64,000 nucleotides of DNA from Coptis chinensis (GCA_015680905.1 CM027380.1:35208001-35272000); one strand, 5' to 3'. Counted from the stretch's first letter, positions 22,578 to 33,245 are shown. The notes: generated from the letters alone by a model not told the origin. Numbers and translations are program-made.

Positions 22578-22775
22578 ATGAAGAAGAAGGTGCATGCTCG
22601 GTTACATTCTAAGTCTACCAGACTTCGCTTTCATATCACTAAGTTGCATCGTAGAAAATCTTGGTGCTTGATTCTGTTTGGGGGTGCATTCCATATTATT
22701 TATTTATGGAAAGACCCACAGCTCTTTAGGTTATTGATATATGGTAAATTGCATGTTCATTATTTATACATATAA
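22578..22775 (+). CDS. El-3 small basic ORF, conserved in El-6
   Basis: 65 residues with a very basic first half (MKKKVHARLHSKSTRLRF) and a hydrophobic, aromatic second half (CLILFGGAFHIIYLW). El-6 has the same small ORF at 40498-40692 with the same length class, start and C-terminal LRLLIY...LHVH-type end. A PPT-like motif (22677-22686) lies inside its codons. The half-basic, half-hydrophobic layout could suit a membrane or RNA-binding peptide, but function and expression are unknown. Confidence 0.4.
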   Translation: MKKKVHARLHSKSTRLRFHITKLHRRKSWCLILFGGAFHIIYLWKDPQLFRLLIYGKLHVHYLYI

Positions 22776-23416
22776 TTTAGATAAAGTCTCGAGTATCTGA
22801 CTATAAAAGACACATTTTATTCTTCGGTGTACTCTATTCTAATCTTATATTTTGGTAAGTGCACCATTAAGGTAACCGGACCCTCCCTATAGAGTGTGTG
22901 GCTGTAAGTACCGAATCCTAAGTCCACAGTTAACGTAATTCACGCTTTCCACTCTTGCATGTTTTCTCGAGTTTTGAGTCATGTTTCTCTATGGAGTGAT
23001 TTACGTTTTTATTGCTTTATTATTTTCTTTTATATTAAACCTAATTCATAAAAAGTAAAAAACTAAAAAGCTATAAAAATAGTAATCTAGAAAGTCTCGG
23101 GAATCTGACTTTAAAAGCCCCACGTTTTAAAACAAATTTTTAAAAACCTATTTTCAAAAATTTGTTTGGGGGTAGGGCGTTTGGTTTTTCCATTCTTGAT
23201 TACTCAACTTCCTATTCTTATTCCTTCCTCATCTTGTAGCTAGATTTCTTGTTGTTTGTTGTGTTGATGTCGTTTTTATTGTTTTTAGTAGTTTGGATGT
23301 TAAGTTGTTAAATTTGAATTCGGTAGTTAATTGTTATTTGAATTTCTATTTTAATTTAATGTGGTTCTTTTCATAGCATGCGATGATTTTTGTGTTAATC
23401 CCACCTTCCCGAATTG
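22776..23416 (+). other. El-3 post-module noncoding block with conserved donor sites
   Basis: No gene. 22854-23000 is unusually well kept compared with El-5 (57940-57800) and El-6 (40430-40280). It holds TTGGTAAGTGC (GTAAGT at 22855-22860) and GGCTGTAAGTACC (22901-22912). A PPT-like tract is at 23165-23174. ORF-A should follow but is deleted at about 23180-23260. Confidence 0.6.
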
Positions 23417-24099
23417 TTTGGGGGTGGTATTATTTCTTTTAACATGGTTTTTATATGATCCACAATTTTAGAAGTAGTTTTGCGGTGATTATTGGGGATA
23501 TTGCCGATATTGGCATGCCTATGATTAGATGTGATGGTAGGATGAAATTTATAAGAGTTTAGAAGTTACTATTCTAAATTCAGTCTAAGAGATATTAGGT
23601 TTGTATTAGAATCAAGAATATGGGTTGTTTCCGTTTCCGGTTTTGGAAATTTTTCTTTCCGGCAATTGCCTTAAAACATTTTGGAAACTTCCCGATTCGT
23701 TTGGAAACTCAAACCTATATTAAATTCATTCATTCTCCACACAACACTCACATCTCTCACATTCATGTCTCACCTTTTCCACCCAAGTTTCCCTTCTTTT
23801 TTCTTCCTCCGTGTTTCAGCACCTCGGAGCGCACCTGTACCCCAGTGGAGCACCACTTGCATCCTAGACACTGTCAGTTAAGTTTTACCCTGAGTGCGAC
23901 CCGCGCCCTACCAAGCCCAAACCTGAGCACGACCCACGCCTAAAACACTATAACTCCAAAAACATCAGAGCGCGACCCACGCCCTCCACAGGCTAAGCTT
24001 GAGCGCACCTCGCACCCTGACCCTCGTGGGAATGAAAAATTCCAATTTTTTATGGTTTGTTCCAGGATCGTTGCAACTGTTCCAGAGAGTAATTTTGCG
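23417..24099 (+). other. El-3 leader of ORF-B
   Basis: A PPT-like TTTGGGGGTGG (23417-23427), a decayed TATA-like site (~23716-23724) and a GC-rich repeat block (23815-24035) precede the ORF-B ATG. The TATA site is TATATAAA in El-5 and El-6. The arrangement repeats the plan of the gag leader and suggests a separate transcription start; this is inferred from motif conservation only. Confidence 0.5.
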
Positions 24100-25006
24100 A
24101 TGACATCTCCTACAGTTATACTTGAGCAGTCTTTCGAAGACTTGTTCCAAAGCACCACCTATGGTGCTTGGTTTCGTGAGGTGATCATACCACGTAGGCT
24201 GGGAATCGTTAATGGTAAGACTTGATGAACATTATTCTCCCACACTTACATCTTATTTTTATGATAATTACGTGTTCTTTGATAGACCGGAGTGTTCTCC
24301 ATCACCATTGATGATGAACCAATGGAAATTACCAGGTTCTTGCTAGCATTTGTTCTTGGACTTGCTATGGCCGCTGAAATACAAGACCCATGGGGCTACA
24401 TAGTTGATAACTTCTCTGCCTACAACTACGAGCTTTTGCATGAGACTTATAGAGCCAGAATTTTCCGTATAGAGGACCAAGGGAAATATAACGTAGCCCT
24501 TGGTAGCTTGTCCCTTAACGTGGGCACGGTGATGTTTTTATAATGCTAAACATATTAGGGGAGTGGCATTTTTCTTTTTCGAATGAAGCCACTTGTGACG
24601 TTTTCCTTGCTCTAGCTGAGGGACATCTGCTATATGACCTTCCCAAGACATTAATGTCTAGTTTAGCATGAGCCCATAATATGAGGCATAAGTATCTTCT
24701 TATGCCTGTTTTAGTTTGCCGTATTATGCTATGTTTCTCCCTATTTTTTGTGCCCGTTTCACGGATTGGGTTGGGGTCGACACTGTGAGACCCACCAATT
24801 CTATTATTCAATCTTTCTGTTCAATGACTTGGCCGGGATGGCAGGTGCAACCTCATTTAGCTGCCCCCTACACCCCATCCGACCAAGTGGGGCTAAACAG
24901 GTTAGCGATTGTAGATGATAAATGGTGTGAAGCCTGGCAAATCATCATAGTGTGGCAGAACGCAAAGGAACCTCACTTCTTTATAGAAAATGAGGATGAC
25001 AATTAA
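24100..25006 (+). pseudogene. El-3 ORF-B, conserved protein of unknown function
   Basis: It starts MTSPTVILEQSFEDLF, a start also seen in El-5 and El-6. The body has FSITIDDEPMEITRFLLAFV, a Trp/Tyr-rich block, FRIEDQGKYNVALGSLSLNV, RLAIVDDKW and an acidic end. It is broken near 24230-24290 and by a frameshift at ~24541. It lies after pol and before the 3' LTR, the position of env-like ORFs in Athila elements. I see no convincing signal peptide or membrane anchor, so an envelope role is not supported by sequence. Family unknown to me. Confidence 0.7.
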
Positions 25007-26811
25007 GCGGGAGATAAGGTAAGTTTTAAGTTTCAGTTAGTGTCTGCTTATGTCCCAAGCAATTTAATTCTTGTTAACCCCATAACGGGTGGAAATCCTA
25101 TAGAGTTGCGTCAGTTTTTGTTTCCTATATTAGTATGTTTTAACCTTGTTTTGCAGATGTTTCAAAATTTCACGCATTTCCATTGTATTTTCCTACCATT
25201 TTTATTTAAATACTTTGAGGACAAAGTATGCTTATTGTTTGGGGGTGGCATAGAAACACGTGTAATTAAGGCATCTGTTAGGATATAGATATGTATAATA
25301 TGCACTTGTTTTCTAGTAAAATTTCAAAATAAATAAAAATAAAAAGTTTATGCTATACACTTAGGAATATTGGTATTGTTTTCTTTCTCTATGCTCTTAA
25401 TAATCTAGAAGTCTCACGTAGCTTTTGCATTAGATTAGTATTTTCAAACTTAGGTTAATATGTAGGTAATAATCTTTGCATCTATCTATAAATATATTAC
25501 ATGAGTATCTATGATTGTTGGCAGAAAGTTTCTGAAATCTTGGTTAGAATACTTATTCTACAAATCCTATGAGAATATAACCTAAAGCCTTATATGAGTG
25601 AAACATTTGAGAAATAACATAAGGGAGAAGTAAAATCCGGATAGAGAAATCACACGTCCACTTGCTTGATCACTATACCATATCCTAAGCGAGAATTTAG
25701 GCCTTTTTGGATCGATTTAGCCAGAAATTCAACCCTTATGAAATTATTTTCCGCTAGTCCCCCCTTTGAGCCTTCCTTTAGCCTTTCATAACCACAATTC
25801 CTTTAACCTATTACAAAACAAATAGAAATAAAAAATCAGCCTACCCATTCTTTGAATAAGTCTGAGAATAGAGATGAAGAATAGAAAAGAGAAAGACCTT
25901 TGAAATCAAGAATTTGTTAGTCGCTTCAAATAAGAAAAGAAAGTTTCCATCCAAATAAAAAAAAAAGACAAATAAAAGAAAATAAATAGTTAGAACTCCA
26001 AAAATAGAATCAAAGGAGTCAAAAGCCAAAGAAAAAGAAAAATATGGCTAAGGATGGAAACAAAGTGTAGAAGCAAAAGTAAAGAACAAGGTTTTCTCTA
26101 GTTACATAATACGAAAACTCTATTATCTCAGACTTGTCCTTTTTGAATATCCATATTTCCTTCCTTCTTAAACCATCTCCTAATCCCCGCAACACCTAAT
26201 AAAAACCTCTAGCTCAATTAGGAATAGGGTAGTGTAATAGTAAGTGGCTGATGTGTTTGATTGACTCTGGCTTCCTTGTGTGTCATTGAGATTGTAAGGT
26301 AAAGTGTGCCCACTGCACACTAGAGTAGCGAAACTTGAGCGGAAAAATTAGAGTGGTTTTCGTCTTGACATTCATGTGAGGACCTACTTAAGGATGCTAT
26401 TCCGAGTTTTCAGAAATGGACCTGCTAGTGCATTTCATAGTATTACTCATTACATATATGTGTATTGTAGATGATTGATTATTATGCATATATTAGCTTA
26501 GGTTTCGACTTGATTATTCTGTATTCATTGCTAGTGAGATATATAGATAATTGGGAGCATAAATAAGGAAACAATAGTTTTATTTCTTAGTCGTTGTAGT
26601 ATAGATGAAGTTTGTGAGTACCTTCACTGGAAAACTCTCACGAGGCTATAACTCGTCCACTAGGGAATTCCTAGTGGTTTAAGGCCTTGTTGCATATGGT
26701 CAATGCAATCGCACTCGGCGAAATGAGAGTAGTTAGAACTCTATTTTTGGTCACTTATGATAATTTTTCATATTTGCTTGAGGACAAGCAAAATGCAGTT
26801 TGGGGGTGGTT
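25007..26811 (+). other. El-3 3' noncoding region
   Basis: No gene. 25019-25156 looks like an intron: GTAAGT 13 bases after the ORF-B stop and TTTTGCAG as acceptor. The same layout occurs after ORF-B in El-5 and El-6. A PPT-like tract is at 25238-25248. A purine-rich stretch lies at 25860-26050. The true PPT (26799-26809) precedes the LTR. Confidence 0.7.
26799..26809 (+). promoter_or_regulatory. El-3 polypurine tract
   Basis: TTTGGGGGTGG two bases before the 3' LTR start. It is conserved at the same place in El-1 and El-5 and, slightly changed, in El-6. Confidence 0.8.
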
Positions 26812-28058
26812 TGATAAAAGCCCAAAACTGTAGTTTTAACCCCTTAACAATAATACTTTTAGACCAATTATGCTAGTAATAAATAAGAGTTAATGCTGAT
26901 TACGTGCCTTTAAGTATTCCAGGCATTGAAGCTGATTATGTGCAGAAATGTGCCACTTTGGTGAGATAAAGGAGCAAGGGTTGGTTGCTAAGAAGTTCTG
27001 TGATTGAAGGCCAAGATTCAAGGAGAAAAAGTCTTTTTAAAGCCCGATCAAAGCTGAAAAGTCAAAGTCAACGTGGGCAGAAATAGCGCACAAAAGTTAG
27101 CAAAACTTCCGAAGATCATATCTTTGGACTCAGACCTCAGAATTGGATCTACCTTATGTCAAAACGACCGGTTCGGAAAGAGCTTTCCAATGGTTCAAGC
27201 CTTGAACAAATCAAAGGAGCAAAAGTGGACGAAAATTTTGTTGACGTCAAATCCAGCTGAAAAGGGCTCTGTGGACTGAAGAAATTGGGTTTGGTTTTCC
27301 GACTCAAAACATAGCTCCTCAGCCCATGTACGGAAATGTGGATCTGGTCTCCTCCTTTACAAAGGAGAAGACTTAACTCTTAAGAATTAGTTAGTTTTTT
27401 TAGGTAGAAAGTAGCCATTAGAGATAGTTTTAGATCTAGATTTTTAGACTCAATTAAATTAATTAGCTTTTTATTATCTTGTTTTAATTTAGGATTTGAA
27501 TCAATTGTTATTTATTTTTTAAATCAATAAAGTTAGTGGTTTTTTATAATCTAGTTTCATTTTCATTAAATCATTTAGTTTCAATTCATAGATTTAGTTA
27601 TTTATCATATTTTTTTTTCAAATAAACTAGGGCTAGGCCGACCCCCACCTGTATTAATCTAACTTTTCCTTACATATATAGTTCCACTCGCATCCTCGTT
27701 TACAATGTTCTGTACAACAAAATCCAGAGGATAAGTCGAGTTAAGGTGGAATCAATCCCTCCTAATTCTTTATCTAGATTCAAACCTTAGTATTCTCGTA
27801 GTTGCATTATCTTGTTAGTATAATTTGCATCGTAGTATAAAGTCGTAAAACTCTCATTGACCTTAGATAGATTGATTAGCTTAGGAAACACAAATTCTAA
27901 AGAACTAGGAGTTGAACGAATCTTCTATTCTAACTCTATTTCAATAGTATCGAGAGTAGAAATCTTTGATAACCTAGCACACAAAATAGTTTTAGTTTTA
28001 CTTGCATTTAAGTTTCATCGTTTATGCGTAGGTAAAACTAATTATTTTATATTTATCA
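26812..28058 (+). repeat. El-3 3' LTR with internal replacement
   Basis: 1247 bases, TGATAAAAGCCC to ATTTATCA. It matches the 5' LTR except that about 370 bases (18141-18510 in the 5' LTR) are replaced by an unrelated 123-base segment at 27609-27731. Confidence 0.92.
27609..27731 (-). mobile_element. Short 3' fragment of a second LINE
   Basis: On minus the sequence ends in a poly(A) (seen as T on + at 27610-27618). Just before it lies a short coding end reading roughly PLDFVVQ...DASGTIYVRKS and a stop. This is the same layout as the ORF2 C-terminus of the LINE at 1510 (PPMDQ...DGKLYL). It is from a different LINE family. LTR sequence on both sides is continuous except for the missing part. 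Confidence 0.6.
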
Positions 28059-28538
28059 GTAAAAATGTTCCATAAATAGTTGAACAAGTTTAGCCCATGA
28101 GTCCACAGAATTAGGCACTTGAGCAGTTAACCAAGACGCCGCCTTATCGGATAAAGTGAAAGGAAACACCCTTAGTTTAATTTGTTCAGCACCAACCGTA
28201 CGATGGTGTAATGTGGTAAGGACTTGTTCAATCCTACGCATGTGCTGATAAGGTTTTTCATGGTCTAACCCATGAAAAACGGGTAACTAATTAAATATAC
28301 TTGGGGGGATTTGGAAATCCCCAACTGGGTCTGCAATAACGATGTAAGATTTTGGGCTATCGTTCAAGGCTTTGTAAAAGTTAGAGAGAGGAAACCCTCT
28401 TTCTTCAACCGTTATTTCAGGTGTAGTGTGTGGTATATTAGCTAGAGGTGTAGTAATTGGTATACTAGAAAGGCGTGTTTGTTGACGTTGCCGGTTGATT
28501 ACGTTAGGTGTTTTTCTTCTACCTGACCTTAATCTCAT
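28059..28538 (-). pseudogene. El-4 gag, N-terminal part
   Basis: It starts MRLRSGRRKTPNVINRQRQQ and runs through the capsid N-terminus to WAKLVQLFMEHFY, where El-3 is inserted. The rest of the protein is at 16665-17330. A stop lies near 28285. It is very similar to the El-5 gag at 63100-63548. Confidence 0.9.
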
Positions 28539-29130
28539 GCAAGGCTAAAACCAATCTTAACTAAACACGACAACACTCAAAACAATCCTGATATGCTAGT
28601 CTAAACCTCTAACAGGAGATGCGAGGTGTGGAAGAAAGAAGTACATGAATGGCTCCTTGCTTCGCTTATAAATAACATCTTGTTTACGCAAGCTCAATGT
28701 ATTTAAAAAATTAGAACACTGAATAACTTGAAGAAATGGAAATTTGAACTAACCTGTGGAAATCGGGCATTTTAGAAGAGAGCGTGGGGCGCGCTCTAGT
28801 TAAGCCTTCAGAGGGCGTGGGTCGCGTTCAGATCAAATTCGAGTTCCAGGCGCTTGAGCGCGGGGGACGCTCGAACTTTGTCTTGGTAGGGCGTGGGGCA
28901 CGCTTAGTCCAATTCGAGTTCCAAGCGCTTCAGGGTGAGGGGCACTCGAAGTTTGCTTACTGAGGGCGCGGGTCGCGCTCTGTGTATTCCTGCGAGGACA
29001 AATTCAGTTCTGAAACCATCAACCACAGTTAGAATCAAACAAGGGTGGGTGGGTTTAATGGGACTTTGAAAAAAATAACAATACTAATGAAAACAATTCT
29101 AAAGGGAACTAAGATGGCAGCGGTGCTATT
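28539..29130 (-). other. El-4 leader, GC-rich repeat and PBS
   Basis: No gene. The GC-rich block is at 28765-28995 (GGGCGCGGGTCGCGCTC type on +). By eye it is over 90% identical to El-5 63549-64000. The PBS (29112-29129) reads TAGCACCGCTGCC on minus where other copies have TGGCGCCGCTGCC, two G-to-A changes. Confidence 0.8.
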
Positions 29131-30620
29131 TGATAAGAGTAAAATGATAATTTTACCTACGAATACAATTACGCATTGGTAAGTAAAACTAAAGCTATTT
29201 TGTGTGCTCTGGTTATCAAAGTTTTTATTATCTCGATCCTATTGCAATAGAGTTGGAATAAAAGATTCGTTCAACTCTTAGTTCTTTAGAATTAGTGTTT
29301 CCTAAGATTATCAATCTATCCAAAGTTAATGAGAGTAACAATGCGGGAATTATACTACGATGCAAATTATACTAACAAGATACTATAATTCAACTACGGA
29401 ATGCTACGGGTTGAATCTATGAGGAGGAATTAGGGGGGATTGATTCCGCCTTAACTCGACTTAATTTACTAACGAAGAATCGTCGTAATCCAATTGAGCT
29501 GCTTTCGCATAACAATTTGTTCTTCCTAATCCCTAGTTGTTCATGGTAATCTCTACCAACTAACATCTAGCATGTGAAACAATCAAACCCATTCTCATGG
29601 TGAACTAATCGTTTTCTAGAATGGAATGGAAAATCACAACTATTCTACGCTAACACAAATCAAGCTTCATCAAGGCTTCTTCAGCCCCCTCTAATGGAGG
29701 TTTAGCCTAGAATCATTATGCTATCATTTCTATATGAATTTAAGCAAGACATGATATCAAGATTATAAATTTACTTATTTGAATTCAAATGGAAATCTAA
29801 TCATGCAAGAATTAATTGGAACTAGTAATGACAAATAATTAAATCTATGAATTGAAAGTAAATAATTAATGGAAAATGAAACTATATTATGAAGAACTAA
29901 CTAACTTTATTGATCTAATGAAGAAATAACAATTGATTCAAATACTAAATTAAAACAAGGTAAAATAAAAACTAATTAATTAATGGAGTCTAAATCTAGA
30001 TCTAAAACTATCCTATAATGGCTACTTAAAAATAATGATTCTTAAGAGTTAAGTCTTGTCACTTCAAAAGGAGGAGACAAGATCCACTTATTCGTGCATG
30101 GGCTGAGGAGCCATGTTTTGGGCCAGAAAATCGAGCCCAAAGCCCAATTTTTTCAGTCCATAGAGCCCTCTTCAGCTGAATTTGACTTCAATGGACTTTT
30201 TGTCCACTTGTGCTCCTCTAATTGGGTCAACGCTTAGACCATTGGAAGGCTCTTTCCGAACCGGTCGTTTTGACCTAAGGTAGACCCAATTCCGAGGTTT
30301 GAGTTAAAAGATATGGTCTATAGAAGTTCTGCTGACTTTTGTGCGTTGTTTCTGCTCGTGTTGACTTTGACTTTTCAGCTTTGACCGGGCATTAAAAAGG
30401 CCTTTTCTCCTTGAATCTTGGCCTTTAATAATATAACTTCTTAGCAACCAACCCTTGCTCCTTTACCTCGCCAAAGTGACACATTTCTGCACAAAATTGA
30501 CTCAAATGCTTGAAATACATAAAAGCACGTAATCAGCATTAACTCTTATTTATTACTCGCATAATTGGTCTAAAAGTATTATTGTTAAGGGGTTAAAACT
30601 ACAGTTTTGGGCTCTTATCA
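29131..30620 (-). repeat. LTR shared by El-4 and El-5
   Basis: 1490 bases with normal family ends. On the left is a PBS, leader and gag (El-4); on the right a PPT and 3' noncoding region (El-5). One LTR therefore acts as 3' LTR of El-5 and 5' LTR of El-4. No 5-bp duplication flanks it. Confidence 0.9.
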
Positions 30621-32418
30621 AACCACCCCCAAACTGCATTTTGCTTGTCCTCAAACAAATATGAGAAATTAGAATAAGTGACCAAAAATGGAGTTCTAAC
30701 TACTCTCGTTTTGCCGAGTGCGATTGCATTGACCATATATAACAAGGCCATAAACCACTAGGAATTCTCTAGTGGACGAGTTATAGCCTCGTGAGAGTTT
30801 TCCAGTGAAGGTACTCACAAACTTCATCTATACTACAACGACTAAGAAATAAAACTATTATTTCCTTATTTATGCCTCAATTATCTATACATCTCACTAG
30901 TAATGAATGCAGAATAATCAAGTCGAAACCTAAACTAATATATGCATAATAATAAATCATCTACGAATGAACATATATACAATGAGTAATAATATGAAAT
31001 GCACTAGCAGGTCCATTTTTGAAAACTCAGAATACATCCTTAAGTAGGTCCTCACATAAATGTCAAGACAAAAACCACTCTAATTTTTCCGCTCATGTTT
31101 TGTTACTCCAGTGCGCAGTGGGCACACTTTACCTTATAATCTCAATGACTCACAAGGAAGCCGGAGTCGATCAAACACATCTGCCACTTACTATCACATT
31201 AACCTATTCCTAATTGAGCTAGAAGTCTCTATTAGGTGTTGTGGGGATTAGGAGATCGTTTAAGATGGAAGGAAATGGATATTCAAAAAGGACAAGTCTG
31301 AGATAATAGAGTCTTCATATTATGTAACTAGAGAAAACCTTGTTCTTTACTTTTGCTTCTACACTTTGTTTTCATCCTTAGCCATATTTTTCTTTGGCTT
31401 TTGACTCATTTGATTCTATTTTTGGAGTTCTAATTCTTTATTTTATTTTATTTATTTATTACTATTTTTTTTTTATTTGGATGGAAACTTTCTTTTCTTA
31501 TTTGAAGCGACTAACAAATTTTTGATTTCAAAGGTCTTTCTCTTTTCTATTCTCAGACTCATTCAAAGAAAATGGGTAGATTGATTTTTATTTTTATTTT
31601 GTTTTGTAAAAGGGTAAAGGAATTGTGGTTTATGAAAGGTTAGAGAAAGGCTCAGAGGGGCGACAAGCGGAAAATAATTTCATAAGGTTTGAATTTCTGG
31701 CTATATCGATCCAAAGAGGGCCTAAATTCTCGCTTAGGATATGGTATAGTGATCAAGGAAGTGGATGTGTGATTTCTCTATCCGGATTTTACTTCTCCCT
31801 TGTGTCATTTCTCAAATGTTTCACTCATTTAAGGCTTTAGGCTATATTCTCACAAGATTTGTAGAATAAGTACTCTAGCCTAGATTTCAGAAACTTACTG
31901 CCAAACAATCATAGATAGTCATGTAATATATTTATATAGAGATGCAAAGATTATTACCTACATATTAACCTAAGTTTCTAAAAATTATTCTAATGCAAAA
32001 GCTACGTGAGACTTCTAGATTATTAAGAGCATAGAGAAAGAAAACAATACCAATATTCATAAGTGTATAGCATAAACTTTTTATTTTTATTTATTTTGAA
32101 ATTTTACTAGAAAACAAGTGCATATTATACATATCTATATCCTAACAGATGCCTTAATTACACGTGTTTCTATGCCACCCCTAAACAAGAAGCATGCTTT
32201 GTCCTCAAAGTATTTAAATAAAAAGAGTAGAAAAACACCATGGAAACGCGTGAAATTCTGGAACATCTGTAAAACAAGGTTAAAACATACTAATATAGGA
32301 AATAAAAACTGACGCAACTCTATAGGAGTTCCACCCGTTATGGGGTTAACAAGAATTAAATTGCTTGGGACATAAGCAGACACTAACTGAAACTAAAAAC
32401 TTACCTCCTCTCTCGCGT
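30621..32418 (-). other. El-5 3' noncoding region and PPT
   Basis: No gene. The PPT complement AACCACCCCCAAA starts at 30621. An internal PPT-like tract is near 32175. A GTAAGTTTTTAG-type donor lies just after the ORF-B stop (~32400). Sequence is colinear with El-3 25007-26811. A T-rich tract is at 31430-31490. Confidence 0.75.
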
Positions 32419-33245
32419 TTAAGCATTATCCTCCTCTTCTATAAAGAAGTGAGGTTCCTTCGCATCATGCCACACCATGATGATTTGCCAGGCTTCACGC
32501 CACTTATCCTTTACAATCGCTAACCTGTTTAGTGCCATTTCGTTGGATGGGGTGTAGGGCGCTACCAAATGAGGTTGTAGGTTCCACCCCGGCCAAGTTA
32601 TTGCACAGAAAGATCGAATAATACAATTTGTGGGTCTCACAATGTCGACCAACCCAGTCCGTGAAACGGGCACAAAAAACAAGGAAGAAACATAGCATAA
32701 TACGACAAACTAAAACAGGCATAAGAAGGTACTTGTGCCTCATGCTATGGGCTCGTGCTAAACTAGACATTAAGGTCTGTGGAATATCATAGAGAATACG
32801 TCCCCCAGCTAAAGCAAGGAAAATATCACAAGTTTCGTCATTCCTCACGGGAAGAATAACGCATTTTCCCTCTAATGTTTAGCATGATCCAAAACATAAC
32901 AGTGCCCACGTTCATGGACAGGCTTCCAAGGGAGACGTTATAGTCCCCTTGGTCTTCTATCTTAAAGATTCCTACCCCATAATGCTCATTGAAATCCTCA
33001 TAGTTATAGAGGTACATATTATCTAACAAATAGGCCCATGAGTCTTGTATTTCAACGGGCATAGCAAGTCCAAGAACAAAGGCTAGCAAGAACCTGGTAA
33101 TTTCCATTGGTTCATTCTCAATGGTGATGGAGAACACTTGTTATCCATCCGGTCTATCAAAGAACTTACAATTATCATAAAAATAAGATGTAAGTGCAGG
33201 ATAATAAAGTTCATCAGGTCTTACCATTAACGGTTCCCAACCCAC
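32419..33245 (-). pseudogene. El-5 ORF-B, 3' part
   Basis: This continues the N-terminal piece at 45753-45850 across El-6. Motifs: FSITIENEPMEITRFLLAFV, FKIEDQGDYNVSLGSLSMNV, RLAIVKDKW and an acidic end (EEEDNA). Frameshifts lie near 32840 and 32680. The protein family is unknown. Confidence 0.7.
33241..33245. repeat. El-6 target-site duplication, left copy
   Basis: CCCAC, repeated at 45753-45757. Confidence 0.92.

Larger units (their letters stand above)
17342..28058 (+). mobile_element. El-3: full-length, RT-less Athila-like retrotransposon
   Basis: It has two LTRs, a PBS, a gag-PR region, a novel ORF region, ORF-B, a PPT, and the 5-bp duplication GTAAA. There is no RT, RH or IN: after PR the sequence passes into an acidic ORF and a small basic ORF and rejoins the common Athila sequence at about 22850. 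ORF-A is also missing between about 23180 and 23260. It must have been copied and inserted by another element's enzymes. By eye about fifteen differences separate the first ~240 bases of its LTRs, so it is older than El-6 and El-7. Confidence 0.93.

Noticed and set aside
24100..25006. ORF-B as an envelope glycoprotein
   Set aside because: Position fits env-like ORFs of Athila, but I see no signal peptide, cleavage site or clear membrane anchor.
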